DNA of 64,000 bases from Protea cynaroides (GCA_028583415.1 CM053270.1:50112663-50176662), one strand, 5' to 3'; shown: positions 1-11,695, numbered from the stretch's first letter. Made by a program: numbers and translations. The notes: generated from the letters alone by a model not told the origin.

Positions 1-340
1 ATCCTCATTTCATTGGGCTAGATTTACATGTTAGCAGCAGGGCCAAACCCATTCGAAGTTGGTTTTGCATCAAGTGTGCTGGGCCTAATGTAATTTTTTT
101 ACTTGTGGTAGAAGACCCAATGTATTGTCCTCTGACATCAACTTGTCCAACCCAAACCCAATTTATGTATAGTGGTGTTAATCGATCTGCCAAACCCGTT
201 TTGTTCTTGTACAAACAAGCCCAAAACCAAACCCTTAAGGAAATTTTGGTTCAGTTTGGTTTCAATTTTGTTCCAGTTGGAATTTCCTTTTTATCTGGCT
301 GGCTTAATGGGCTCTTATCTGTCCATTAAGAAATCTTTGG

Positions 341-404
<64 letters not shown>

Positions 405-888
405 CGGCCTCTTTCGGCCCACTGTTAGTCCACTGTTAGTTTGGTTTCAGTTTCTTATCTGGTTTCGGTTTCTTATCTATATATTTACTATAAAAGATTA
501 GCTTAATGAGCTCTTATGGGTCCATTATAAGGTTTGGCTCGGTTTTAGCTATCAGTTCCGATTGGTTCGGGCTTATAGGTTGAGCCATTCTAGTTTTGAT
601 TTTTTGTCAGTTTCTAAAATACATAACTCAAGTACAGCCCTATAAGGTTTCAGTTTGGAATGGTCTATTTATTTCAGCCGGTTTCGGCTTCTATTTTCGG
701 TTTGGGTTCAATTTTGACAATTCTAAGTATGAGTATACATATCTTTGTATATTGAACTAGATTACATGAGAACCTTGAATGAATTACTGTCAATTTTGTT
801 AGAGACAATTATCTTTGTAATTAGGTTAGGAAGAGATGTTTTCCACAAGGAATCCACTTTCCATACAAGCTGAATATCAAAATAGGGA
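1..888. other. Non-coding AT-rich flank, no gene seen
   Basis: I find no supported gene here. The stretch is rich in degenerate GGTTTCGGTTT / TTGGTTCAGTTT words, a texture common in old plant DNA transposons and MITEs, but I could not find paired terminal repeats. It holds one long AT microsatellite (345-403). The short open frames have no recognisable domain. Confidence 0.5.
345..403. repeat. (TA)n microsatellite
   Basis: An almost perfect run of alternating T and A, about 59 bases, between TTTAA and ACGGCC. Confidence 0.97.
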
Positions 889-1445
889 TTTTTTTTTTTG
901 GTAAATAAAGCATCCATTGATTAACACCAGGAGAAGACAACATAGCATCATGTGTACACAAGGACAAGCCATGGAGTGGAATTTGGCCATACCACTCATT
1001 CTGTACAAGTGACAACCCTCGTAGCCAAGGCGTGAGCAACATGATTTGCTATCCTTGGAACAGGTAAAAAAAAAGTGACCACCCTGCCTTGCAATATAAC
1101 TAATATTATTAACAATAGGTCGGAGATAGATATCCTCCTCAGTACACTCCTTAGTTAACATAGTGATAACTTCTAAAATTTTCCGACTCAACTATTACAT
1201 TTGAAAAACCAAGAGCGATAACATCCAAAAGGGCTTGCCGCAACGCAAGAGCTTCGCCTATAGCAGGGGAAGAGAATATCATTGGTTGAGAAACAGCAAA
1301 CTGAAGAAGCCCCCTAGAGTCCCGAAGCACAAAACCAGCCCCACCTGAGTTTGTCTCCAGCTGTAGAGCAGCGTCAACATTGAGCTTATATACATCCGGA
1401 GGAGGGGGAGACAAAGAAGGAACTGAGGGAGTCGAGCCTGAAACT
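889..1445 (-). pseudogene. RNase H (RVT_3) pseudogene, C-terminal half; probable LINE 3' end
   Basis: Read on the minus strand, 1414-1151 encodes a plant RNase H-like domain of the kind at the C terminus of L1-type LINE polyproteins and stand-alone putative ribonuclease H proteins. KLNVDAA holds the first catalytic Asp, GGAGFVLRD follows, then GEALALRQAL with the catalytic Glu. A frameshift lies near 1165. About 100 bases further on another frame gives RIANHVAHALA, the usual closing motif of this domain. The frame then meets a run of A on the minus strand (T at 889-899), just after a GCTTTATTTACC string, which resembles a LINE poly(A) tail. The N-terminal half lies at 18856-19106; element A separates them. 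No LINE target duplication was found, so LINE identity is inferred. Confidence 0.7.
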
Positions 1446-2253
1446 TGTTGTCGTTGGAATCCGGCAAAGTGGATTTATCAAGACAGACAATATGGAACTC
1501 TCAATGAAACATTGGAGTTCCTTTAGAAACAAAGGTTCCCTGAGATATTGCCCACTAGAACTATTTCCTTCCCCACCAAGTTAGACACCGAAAGAATCTG
1601 ATCAAAAGTAATGACAACCACTTGGAATTCAAAGGTGAGAGGTTTTGTTCTCTGCTTCAAGGATTAAAGTCCTATTCCCTTTATTTGATATCCTCTTGCT
1701 ACATATATAGATTCAATTGGAAACTTTACCAACAAGCTTCCTCACACCTATTACTACTTTAATCATCAGTTACCTAGGGTATAGTAGGCTCGTATGGCTA
1801 CGACTCCCCCAAGACAGTGTTAGAGTGTCTTGTCAATCGCTTTCGACCCCCCTCAACCCTCTTCGACCCCTCTTTTAGGCCATGTCCCCCATACTTCCGG
1901 ATGTCTGTTTCTGTCCTTGCACTTTTACCAAGTAAAGGTTTGACTTCGTGCTGATTTGGCCCCTGATCTGGTGACTTGGCTGATCAGATCAGCGTGCCTT
2001 GCATTTATGGTTGTTGTTTGCATTTATGAGCATTAATGATCATCCATAAATAGCCTAACCACCCACATCAATCTGTCACATCTTATCTGAGTCAGCATAG
2101 ATGGTCGAACATAAGTTCCTTGTAATATTTTTCATTATGTCTTCATTCTCATACCATGTGCCTTAGATGTACGCCACGTGCTCATCTCCGAAAGATCATC
2201 CAAAGTTCTCTTCCTATGGCCAGATTTACCATCAACCATTATTTTCCCTAACA
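1446..2253 (-). repeat. Element A 3' LTR
   Basis: 808-bp copy matching 18084-18850 along its length, with TG...CA ends. By eye it has a segment of roughly 50 bases (about 1542-1595) absent from the 5' LTR, while the 5' LTR has an extra ~11 bases near its start. The remaining differences are scattered substitutions, so the insertion is not recent. The 5-bp duplication AAACT lies directly outside. Confidence 0.95.
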
Positions 2254-2271
2254 GAACCCCCTTGTCTCCTT
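2254..2271 (-). other. Element A polypurine tract (PPT)
   Basis: On the minus strand, AAGGAGACAAGGGGGTTC abuts the 3' LTR start. Element B has the near-identical GGGGACAAGGGGGTTC in the same place (33243-33261). This is the plus-strand primer of reverse transcription. Confidence 0.85.
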
Positions 2272-2660
2272 ATGCGTCGTTTCGACCGGAGGAGACACGT
2301 TTTAAAGGAAAATATTCTCTTCTGAACACGTGGATGATCTTCCATTGACTTCTCTCTGCCATGATAATCTCTATTTGTCTTTTCTCCCTTCTTTTTTGAA
2401 ACTTGAACGCCCGCATCCCTGACATGACGCCTGTAACGTTTCTCCATAATTGAAGTTAGTCCTTTTTGAACGCTCCTGGTGCCGTTTCCGTTTCTATTGA
2501 GCCGTTGCTTTTGAACAGTGTGTATATCCCACCTCTTTGTCATCATCGCATGCGTCCACGCGTCAATTCCCTACTGAAACATCACATCAACATCTAGTCT
2601 GACAGGCACAACGCTTGAAAATTATCATGACTACCAGGCGGTGACCCACTTGCCAGTAAA

Positions 2661-2670
2661 TTTATAAAAT
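2661..2670 (+). promoter_or_regulatory. Candidate TATA box of element A antisense ORF
   Basis: TTTATAAAAT lies about 220 bases before the antisense ATG at 2884, followed by a pyrimidine-rich leader (CTTTCATCTTCTTCC). Element B has CTATAAATA about 215 bases before its antisense ATG, also followed by a pyrimidine-rich leader. The shared spacing in diverged copies supports a real antisense promoter. Confidence 0.5.
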
Positions 2671-2883
2671 CTCGTCATTTCCTTTCATCTTCTTCCTCAC
2701 GCACCTCCTGCTCTTAGAATTTTCTCATCCTTCACGGGGGCATTCTCTTCTGAAGTTCTCTGGTTCAGCCTACCCGATCCTGTGGTCGACATCTTCTCTC
2801 TATAGAGATCTCTGGTGATCCAATTGTCATTCGAGTAAGTTTCGCTCTTCTTTTCCCCTGTTTTACTTTACTGCTAACCTATC

Positions 2884-5116
2884 ATGACTCACGACAAAGC
2901 CATTGTCAGTCGTGCTTCTGAGCCTACACTGCGTCGATCACACCCCCTGCAATCCACTCAGGGTGGGGAGAGCTCTAGTGGTAACCCTGAAAGCTCTTCC
3001 CACGATATCTCCGGTGAGGCTGATCCTCCCTGTGTGGCCTCCACGGTGAGGTCCATAATGACTGTGCCCAAACTTCAGGATCTTAGGGATTCGTTTCTAG
3101 TTCCTGACTCTGTTGAGCTAATTGCTCCGGTTCCGAAAGACCGAGCATGTCACCGCTACTCTCATAGGATGGTGGTGAACTTTAACATGTTCTTATCTGG
3201 TTTCTGTTTCCCCTGTCACTCCCTAGTATTTGATATTTTGGGCTACTATGGTCTGGCCCCTACTCAGCTTCCGCCCAACTCTTGGGCCCACATTCATTCC
3301 TTCATCATCTTCTTCCTTTGCTATCGAGAACCCCCTACCTTAAGATTCTTCCAGTTTTTGTTCGATGTTGGAGTTTTGACCTGGCGTTACTCCACGACCC
3401 ATAAAACCAAGCCGAACGGCATCTACTACCTCTTCTGCCGAAACTTGGAAATAGTTCCCCCATGATCGAAACCACCCCCTCCTCAGTGTCTCATTGGAAG
3501 AAGAAGTTCTTTGGGTCCATAATAAAACGGGGCCATACTCTTCAGGGTATGCACTCCTTTCCCATCGAAAATCGATGGCAGTTCATCGACCCCTCCATAG
3601 TAGGGGTCGCCCCACTCCTGACACTGCTTAAGATAGAAACCCTCGAACGGGTAGAAGAAAGAGGGAGGGCAGTCCAGTATAAGGACTTGAGTAACAACAA
3701 GTTCTTGTTCTTGTATGGACTGAGTAAGTTCCATGATAGCACCTACCTGACCTTCTCTTTAATATTTTTGTATTTTAATTCGATCTCTAATAATTTTCTG
3801 CAGATTCATGATGCAGTGGAGGGTCGTGACGACAGCATATGGGAGGACCTTATGGGGACGGATCTGTTCCGCCACCAACAGCAAGAAAAGGAAGAAATAA
3901 TTACTTCAGTGGCTTGAAAACTGGAGGCCCTCGAAAAAGCCACGGACGCAGCTCCCGCCATTCCCACCGAGATTCCTCCACTGCCCGCAGTAGGAGTACT
4001 TCCTCCTTCTGGCCCTGAGTCCTTGGTTGATCCACCCATCGGGAGCTCTGAGCCAGATGCACCATCAGGATTGCAAGTTTCCGACCCTCCCACTTCGACC
4101 GGGGGGCCCGTGTTACCGTCGATTATTGACATCGTTGAGGACGGTATGTACTATCCCCTTATACCTTCTTCCGTTTTATGGATCCCTCATCACAATTCTA
4201 ACTATACATTTTTTATTTTTTATTTTTTTTTGCGGAGGATGATGATGATCAAGCCACTGTTGCAGAGACGCTGCATAGATCGAAGAGGAGGAAACTTGCC
4301 TATGAGATTTCCAGGCTTATTTTTCCTGAGGATACTCCTCAGGACATCTTGCAGCGGATTCCAGCAGGCCCTTCGCCACTGCACTCTCTTCACCCGGCCG
4401 AGACACCTGTGGTCATGATACCTGTGATTCCCTTCGGCGATGCCGTGCCTATTTCTACAACAACCATCCCCTTGGAAGTCATTCACCACCCCCCTCCGAC
4501 TGTAGATTTAGGTTTTGTAGTCAGTCCTTCTCCAAGATCCGCACCAACCACCATAGTTACACCAACACCACCGTCCTCGAGCCTAGAAGTTTTTCCTCTA
4601 GTCTCCTCTGGTATGTCCTCCATTCCTACAGACTCCACTGTAGTTACATTTTTCTTTCCACTTTCTGGAGATTTGCCTCTGCTAGCCCCTTCCACCTTTC
4701 CTCAAATCTCCACCTCCTCTATGCCCGTACAATCTTCTTTCCCCAGTCACCCTACTGAGGAGGGTATCAAAGGGAAAAGCCCAGCCGAGCCTTTCACCTT
4801 ACCGCCAGGTTCGTCTTCGACCCTTCCTACGACTAGTTTTACCTCTTCTGCCTCCGGCTCGAGTTCCGCTACTGCCGAGCCTACCGTATTCGTCCCATCC
4901 TGGAGAGTACTTTCCACAGACACTAGGTTACTCAACCATCCAGTAGCTCAAGAAGTTATCCATCATGCCTGTCTTCTTGCTAATGAGGACCTTTTCAAGC
5001 AAGCATGCCCAGCTTGAGGGTATCGACCAGGGCCAGTGTGTGGCCCTCTATCAAGTGAGTATCCCAACTTTCCCCTCTTTTTTTTTTTTTTTTTTTACTG
5101 ATCCATTTCTCACGCA

Positions 5117-5160
<44 letters not shown>

Positions 5161-5485
5161 GTTAATGTGTGGGACGAACTACTACCGCAAGATGCTGGTG
5201 AGTTCCATACGCAAGTTGAGAGAGGCACACACTTCCGCTCAACAGAACAGCAGGCTTCTATCCATTGCCCTAGCAAAACGCGACCAAGCCACCCATGATT
5301 GAGACGTTGCTGTTGCAGCCCACACTGAAGCCGAGGAGGTCTGGAAAGAGGAGAAGGATACTCTTTCTTCTGAGTTAGAGGTGGTCGAGCAGGAGAGGGA
5401 CGATGCTGAGACAAGGGCCTCAGAGGCAGAAGAGCGAGCCAAGGAAGCAGATGACCGGGCCAAGGATCTGGACATAAAATAGATC
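2884..5485 (+). pseudogene. Element A antisense ORF, 5' part (putative gypsy-type transposon domain)
   Basis: Opposite to gag-pol, between integrase and 3' LTR. The first ~190 codons match the plant putative gypsy-type transposon family (the Pfam family I know as Transposase_28): MFLSGFCFPCHSLVFDIL then GLAPTQLPPNSWAHIHSF. Function is unknown. Comparison with element B suggests four exons: 2884-3723, 3817 to about 4142, about 4236-5054, and 5162 onward; introns start GTAAG, GTATG and GTGAG. Exon 3 is Pro/Ser/Thr-rich; exon 4 begins a charged Ala/Glu/Arg coiled coil. Damage: a 1-base loss near 3460 shifts frame, TGA stops at 3915-3917 and about 5298, and the intron-2 acceptor reads CGG where element B has CAG. 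The reading is cut at 5485 by the insert. Confidence 0.8.
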
Positions 5486-5748
5486 TGTAAGCACCCCATT
5501 TTTGTTACCCTCAGCATAATTGAATCCATATGGCAGGTTTTCGACTTTTAACCCAAATGTTTGTTATTCTTTAATGAACCCCACAGTAGGGTCATAGGCT
5601 ATTACTTACTTGGATGTATAGGTCGTGAAATTATCTTCAAAATGAGACTGTAATCATCAAATTCTGACATCAAACAAGGAAGATATCACAGTTTAAAAGT
5701 TCAAGGGCATTTACGTAATTATCGTATGATGCATGCATTATCATTTAA

Positions 5749-6400
5749 ACTTCAAATCATCATATTTTGGTTCTGATATCGAAATCAGATGATTCAAAGG
5801 CCAATATTCCTCATTTGCAATCCTCTTCAAAGTGGACATGAAAAATCCTGGGCAAAGGTCACCGGTGGGTCCCATGCAAGCTTTCATGCAAAATTATCGA
5901 TAGAACTTCAAAGCTTCATATCTTTGCCGTTCTACGTCCGATTCAGATGATTCAAAGGCCATTATTTTTCATTTGTGATATTCTACAAAGTGGACGTGAA
6001 AAATTTGGTACAGAAGTCTTTAAAGGGTCCCATGCAAAATTACACATGGAAATGATCATTTAATCTTTGAAAATTCATATTTTGGTCACGCCACATCCAA
6101 ATCAGGTGATTTTAGTTTTAATATGTTCCATTTTTAGTACTCTACAAAGTGGACGTAAAGGATTTTCAGTAGAAGTCTCTGAAGGATCCCATGCAGAATG
6201 GTTAGCCAGATTCTCGATAATTGGTCTGCTTAAACTTCAAAAATCATAAGTTGGCTATTTTATTTCCAAATGAGGTAATTCAAGTTTCAATATTCCTCAT
6301 TTTAAGTGTTCTACAAAATGAACGTAGAAAATTTAGAATAGAGGCTAGTCGAAAAATTTCATGTGGAATGGTGGTAGAAATGGACTATGAAATGATAGAA
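5749..6400 (+). repeat. Degenerate ~160-bp tandem repeat, four units
   Basis: Units start near 5749, 5908, 6064 and 6234 with CTTCAAA..TCATA-like words. They share CTACAAAGTGGACGTGAAAA and GGGTCCCATGCA (positions vary slightly). Period about 156-170 bases; units are strongly diverged. Confidence 0.8.
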
Positions 6401-6501
6401 AAAAGTCAACTTTGGTCCCAACCAGTTCAACCCAACTTAGTCCAACTCAGTCCGACCCAGCCCGACCCAGCTCAAACTAATCCGGACTAAGTCACGTTGG
6501 C

Positions 6502-6502
<1 letters not shown>

Positions 6503-6576
<74 letters not shown>
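6503..6576. repeat. (TA)n microsatellite
   Basis: About 74 bases of alternating TA broken by one TAGA. Confidence 0.95.
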
Positions 6577-6580
<4 letters not shown>

Positions 6581-7320
6581 GAAAAAAAGGAAAAAAAAAC
6601 GTGAGAGGAGAAGGTTTCTAGAAGGAGCCATGAGAAGGAGAGAGGGAGAAGAAGAAAAAAGAAGGAAGAAAAAGAAAAAAAGAAAAAAAAACGTTTAGAA
6701 AACGTGAAAAGAGGAGGGAGAAAAAGAAAACGAAGGAAGAGGATGGATGAAAAAGAAGGAAAGAAAAGGAAAAAAGAAAAAAAAATAAAGAAAAAAAACG
6801 TTTTCTTTTTAAGAGGAGGGTGAAGAAGAAAAAAAAAGGAAAGAAAAGGAAAAAAGAAAAAAAAAAGAAAGGAAAAAAAACATTTTCTAGAAGAGAAAAT
6901 GTGAAAAGAAGAGGGAGAAGAAGAAAAGGAAGGAAGAGAGAAGAAGAAAAGGAAGGAAAGAAAAGGAAAACAGGAAAAAAAGAAAAAAAGAAAGAAAAAA
7001 AAACGTTTTCTAGAAGAGAAAATGTGAAAAGAGGAGGGAGAAGAAGAAAAAGAAGAGAAAAAAGGAAAGAAGAGAAGAAGGAAAGAAGAAGAAGAAAAGG
7101 AAGGAAGAGAGAAGAAGGAAAGGGAGAAAAGGGAAAAGGGAGAACTTGAGAGAGGGAAAGGGATTTTTTCTAGAAGAAAAAAGAAAGAGAGAAGAGGAGA
7201 GAAGAAAAAACGTGAGAGAGGGAGAAAGAGAGAAGAAGAAGAAGAGAAAAGAAAGAAAAGAGAAGAAGGAAAGAGAGAAAGAGAAAAGAGAAAGGAGCAG
7301 AGAAGAGGAGAATGAGGATT
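6577..7320 (+). repeat. Polypurine (A/G) tract of about 740 bases
   Basis: The plus strand is almost wholly A and G, built from GAAGAAGAAAAGGAAGG-type words and a recurring AAACGTTTTCTAGAAGAGAAAATG string (seen near 6878, 7002 and, degenerate, 6796). The long Ser/Phe/Leu-only minus-strand frame across it is a by-product of composition, not a gene. Confidence 0.9.
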
Positions 7321-8801
7321 CACCTTCAAAAAGCTTGATACGATCTCCAAAAATCCTACATCGAAGGTCTCGCTCCATTCGAGCATAAGGTTGGTACCCT
7401 AAAACGAATTTAGGGGTCTTTAGAATGTTTGAATGTTGATTTTGCTAGAAAAGACTTATTTTCATTAAATCTCGATCAGGAATGCCTTATTGCATGCACA
7501 TTAATGTTAGGATGCTCATGTCTAATATTTTTTATGTATGATGATTTGTTTAAACTATTCAATGATGAAGATTTGAATGCTATATGATGATGTTTGATGT
7601 TTTTGATAAATTTTACAAAGTGGATTTCTAATATGAAATTTTCATATTTAGGATCCAAATTTGGGACGTGCATCTCATATTGTTTTTCTTATATTTTGAA
7701 GCCCAAATTTTTATGAGATTCTCTCTGATATGTTAGAAGACTATCCTAGAAATTTCGTTCCATTTAGAATTGGAAAGGTTTATCAAAAAAATTCTTCTTT
7801 GGCATTGTTGTCATACTCGGGTATATTGCAATTCCTTATCAGAAAGTCCCTAGAAAAGGATTTTATGGCTATAATCAGAAACGAAATTTCATATGAATTT
7901 TTTAGATATGGAAGTCTTCTAAAAAATGGCACTGGTTTTGAATTTTTTTGATTTTTAATTAAATTGATATTGATTTTTAAGTGCATAGTGTTCTGATTTT
8001 GAATCTGTTAGGATATACTGATTTGCATGATTGAGAAATAATCTTTTTCATAAAGAGAATGTTCTGTTTTAAGTTTTTTTTCTTGATGAAATTTTAAATC
8101 TATTAATTATCTACATGGACATATGTCTTGGATTTAATTTTCATTAAGTATGAGATTTTATACGGAATTTATGGTGCAACTGGTCAAAAATCTGGAACAG
8201 ATTTGACCAGTGCACATATCCGGTCTTGTGGCATATCTTTGACCCATGTGTGCTCTCTGTTGGGATTCGACCCTTTCAGATGAAATATAGCATGTCAAGT
8301 CATATTTCTGTGAAAAAATAGAACTTGATTTGAGTTACAGAAAATCTACTTATGGTCATTTTGGTGTAATGTAACAGAATCTAAAAGCAGTTTATAGTTT
8401 GTCCAATATTTGAAACTTTGTGTCACAATTTTGACCTTTTTGAGTCATTATTCATTCCAAATGTCTTTATAAAAGTTACAATATTTTCAAAGAACTTATT
8501 GAAGATATGTTTTTTTGATAATTTTGGATTTTTTAGAAAGGTTTTATTGATGTCTCATTCACTGTAACATGCAATTGATTGCTTGAGTGATTTGGTGAAT
8601 TCTACCATATTCGAATGCATACTTGCTATATTTAGAGTATCTACATACCATATTTGGATAAATGGATATATTTAGAGTATTCACATGCTTTGTTTGGATT
8701 GTGCACATACCATATTTGTCATATCCGTTTGTTGCTATATTTGGTAGAATAAATAGATTTTTACCATATTTAGTAAAATCTTGATAATTATCATTTTTAA
8801 G

Positions 8802-9110
8802 TCTTACTATGCTTAGAAAATAGCATATAAGATCTTATCTTATTTTTGATAATTTTTTCATATTTGCATTCTATGTTTGGTACTTACCATATTGATATAT
8901 AGATGCATACATCAATTTCTTACCATGTTAGGTCTTACTATGCTTAGAAAATAGCATATAAGATCTTATCTTTCTGGATGATTCATGCCATATTTTGCAT
9001 TCTATGTTTGGTGCTTGCCATTTTGATATGTAGATGTATATATTTTTTCTTGCCATATTAGGTCTTGCCATGCTTAGATTAGCATATTAGATCTTGCCAT
9101 ATAGGTTCTT
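8802..9110 (+). repeat. ~130-bp tandem repeat, three units
   Basis: GTCTTACTATGCTTAGAAAA followed by AGATCTTATCTT occurs near 8802 and 8932, and a diverged version (GTCTTGCCATGCTTAGATT) near 9062. Between them lie CATTCTATGTTTGGT words. The surrounding 8600-9240 is full of CATATTTGG-like words. Confidence 0.8.
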
Positions 9111-9448
9111 GCCTTATTTGCAATATATGTCATATTAGGAGATTTTTAACAATTTTGCTATATGTGTATTTCTTGCCATAAATGTATTATATGCCATGCT
9201 TAGATAAAATATTTATTTTTGATAATAATTTAATTTATGCAACACCCTAGTTGAACTACCATGTATGCACACTTCTAGAAGACAATCTAGGCGTGGGGAC
9301 GTGCATTTAGGCACCCACATTCTTGGGAAGGGCATAATGGAAAATAATAAAAATCTTAACAAAGAAAGAGAATGCTTTGCCAAACCTTCCAAAATTAGAG
9401 CTTAGGATGAAAAGGGTAGCTCAAGACGATTTCTGTCCCTCAGTAAAT

Positions 9449-9810
9449 CCTAAACCTAGAATAGGTTCTCAATCCTAAACCTAGAATAGGTTCTAAACCC
9501 TAAACCTAGAATAGGTTCTCAATCATTAACCTAAAACAGGTTATTTCAATCAGCCCGAACTACGCGGATTCTAATTACTAGGTCAAACCCTAGGATACGT
9601 AGGCTATTTGGGAGAAACCCAAATTCGGATCCACATTTTAGTCTACTAGGACTATCCATAGATCCACTTGGATATCCACCCATCAATTCTGAACAACGCG
9701 GATTCTGATTCCTAGGGCAAACCCTAGGATACGTAGGCTATTTGGGAGAATCCCAAATTCGAATCCACACCTTAGTCCACTCGGACTATCCATAGATCCA
9801 CTAGGATATC
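9449..9810 (+). repeat. Two tandem repeats: ~29-bp (x4) and ~130-bp (x2)
   Basis: At 9449-9545 CTAAACCTAGAATAGGTTCT recurs about four times. At about 9555-9810 a longer unit with AAACCCTAGGATACGTAGG, TATTTGGGAGAA and GACTATCCATAGATCCACT occurs twice. GATACGTAGGC is repeated a third time near 10088. Confidence 0.85.
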
Positions 9811-10397
9811 CATCCATATTTTGACCCAAATAGGGTTATCCACATTTTGACCCAAATATGGTTATCCACATTCAGACCTAGAAAGGGTTATCCATTCTTA
9901 GATCCACTAGGATTATCTATCAGTTCACATGGACTATCCAGATCTTAACCCATAGGGTTTCTCATCCTTTCAAGCATAAACTTCAACTTGAACAATGAAC
10001 TTAATCAAATACAAGCATAAATCACAGTCAGAACTTTAATCATACCTGAACTACGATGGTGAACCTGATTTTTAGAATAATTCCGTGATACGTAGGCAAT
10101 CTGATGGATACAGATTCAGTTCAATGATATCAAACCACTTGGTTTGGTTTGGTTTAACAGATAGAGTCTAGTATAGGAAAGGCATAGGAGACCGATTTTG
10201 ATAAGGTGGTTTGGGTGCCTAACCCCTTCCCATAACTATAACCTGACACTTACCCAATCTCTGATGGACCAGAAATCCAATCTAAGGGTCATGAGTCAAT
10301 CGAAGTTTTACCTTAGGGTAAGATTTCACATTTCTAAGGTCCTAGACCTTAATCTAGGTGGCGACTTCCAAAAACAGATTATGATCTTTGTCCTCAC

Positions 10398-11210
10398 AGG
10401 CGCTCTACTGAAGCATCTTTGGAACTAAACCGAAGATGGTTGTCTGATGAGAAGACCAGGTACAGGAGGTTGGATGAACATTTTATTGCCCGTGCCAAGG
10501 TCTTCGAGGCTGCCCAGAAGGAATTGTCTAAGGTGCGGCTATCCAATGAAGTCATGACAGACCAGCTCAAAGCGACCACCGATCTTAACAATCAACTAGA
10601 AGAGGAGGTCAGAGTTCTGTAGGGGGCCCGGGATGAGTTAGTAACGGAGAAGGGTAGTTTGTCGGCGGAGAACAACAGGTTGCAGGCTAAGTTATCCCAC
10701 TCCATCACCAGGGAGGATGTCCTTAAAGGAGATTTGGTTGTCCTGCAGGATCGAAGCATCGATATGCAATCTTCCTTAGCCCGTTTGACCGAAGAGCTAG
10801 CGTAAGCCCATGCATCTCTGGCACAAGATAAAGAGAAGACCTTGAGAGCCTTACATGAGTATGAAGACATGGAGGGCCTTTTCAGGAAAGAAAGAGGCCG
10901 GGCCATCAGGGAAGCTCTTCTGGTCGTGCATTCACAGATGTCTGCTCATCTTCTAGCCTTCAATTTTTCCAACATCCCCCTGATGAGCACGGTGATTCGG
11001 GATAAACTCGTGCAGCCCTTAAGTCTTCCCTCAACAACTCCCTGCACAGATTTGGCGATAGTACCTCCTCAAGAAGTGGCTCCACTCTCTGCAATTCCTC
11101 CATTGGATACTCCTGGAATGACTTCCGAGGACCCTTCATCCCTTCCATCGATAGAAACCCCCAGCACGACTTCTTTTGATACTCCGACAGAAACACCGTC
11201 GGTTGAATGA
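10398..11210 (+). pseudogene. Element A antisense ORF, 3' part (coiled-coil C terminus)
   Basis: Continuation of exon 4 after the insert. The translation shares RRLDEHFIARAKVF and QKELSKVRLSNEVM with the element B antisense protein (minus strand near 30050). It is a long charged coiled coil followed by a short Pro/Ser/Thr-rich tail ending at 11210. In-frame stops at about 10619 (TAG) and 10803 (TAA) stand where element B has CAG and CAA-type Gln codons, so both look like C-to-T changes. The ORF ends about 230 bases before the minisatellite, facing the end of pol. Confidence 0.75.
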
Positions 11211-11442
11211 GCATAACCATGTACTTAACCAAATATCAAGTTTTCTTTTTTTTTTTTTTTTTGTAAGAATGTACACATCATATATCATTCAATATACTTT
11301 CCTTTGTGCTCAACTTAAACTTTCTCTCTCTCTTTTTTTTTTGAAGTACTTTTTCTAAATATTCCACCCTACGCCCCCTGGCTTTAAATGATTGTACTTT
11401 GCCAATGATTTAAAACCATAATAGTAGCCCTTTTTTTTTTTT

Positions 11443-11695
11443 TTGAGACCCAGTGGCCTTTTCCCTTTCGAGACCCGTAGGCCTTCTCTTTTTCAAGACC
11501 TGTAGGCCTTTCCTTTTTCGAGACCCGGAGGCCTTCTCTTTTTCGAGACCCAGAGGCCTTTTCTTTTTCGAGACCCGGAGGCCTTTTCTTTTTCGAGGCC
11601 CGGAGGCCTTTTTTTTTTTTTTTTTTGAGACCCGTAGGCCTTTTCTTTTTCGAGACCCATAGGCCTTTTCTCTTTCGAGACCCTTAGAAAAAGGT
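11443..11695 (-). repeat. 25-bp minisatellite between pol and antisense ORF (element A)
   Basis: About ten units of TTTTTCGAGACCCGGAGGCC with variable T runs. Element B has the same unit in the same place relative to the element (about nineteen copies, 28676-29157). Unit length is not a multiple of three and the pol frame has already closed (11739), so it is non-coding. Confidence 0.95.

Larger units (their letters stand above)
5486..10397 (+). mobile_element. 4.9 kb insert in element A antisense ORF; probable solo LTR of an unidentified large element
   Basis: The insert begins TGTAAGCACCCC and ends GTCCTCACA, so it has TG...CA ends and short imperfect inverted termini (TGTAAG/CTCACA). The interrupted coiled-coil reading resumes in register at 10398 when compared with element B, leaving exactly 5 bases (AGATC left, GGCGC right) as a possible but badly diverged target duplication (2 of 5 match). 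No gag or pol domain is visible inside. It contains several tandem repeats, an AT microsatellite, a ~740-bp purine tract, and a GGTGGCGACTTCC string about 45 bases from its end. The best reading is a giant solo LTR; a non-coding composite element is the alternative. Confidence 0.55.

Noticed and set aside
3483..3742. Minus-strand short frames over antisense exon 1 of element A
   Set aside because: Shadows of the conserved plus-strand coding sequence.
6487..7386. Long minus-strand frame (299 codons) rich in Ser, Phe and Leu
   Set aside because: It is the complement of the purine tract; composition alone keeps it open, and it ends in TA-repeat codons. No domain.
9440..9545. Interstitial telomere repeat
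   Set aside because: Units are about 29 bases with CTAGAATAGG, not TTTAGGG arrays.
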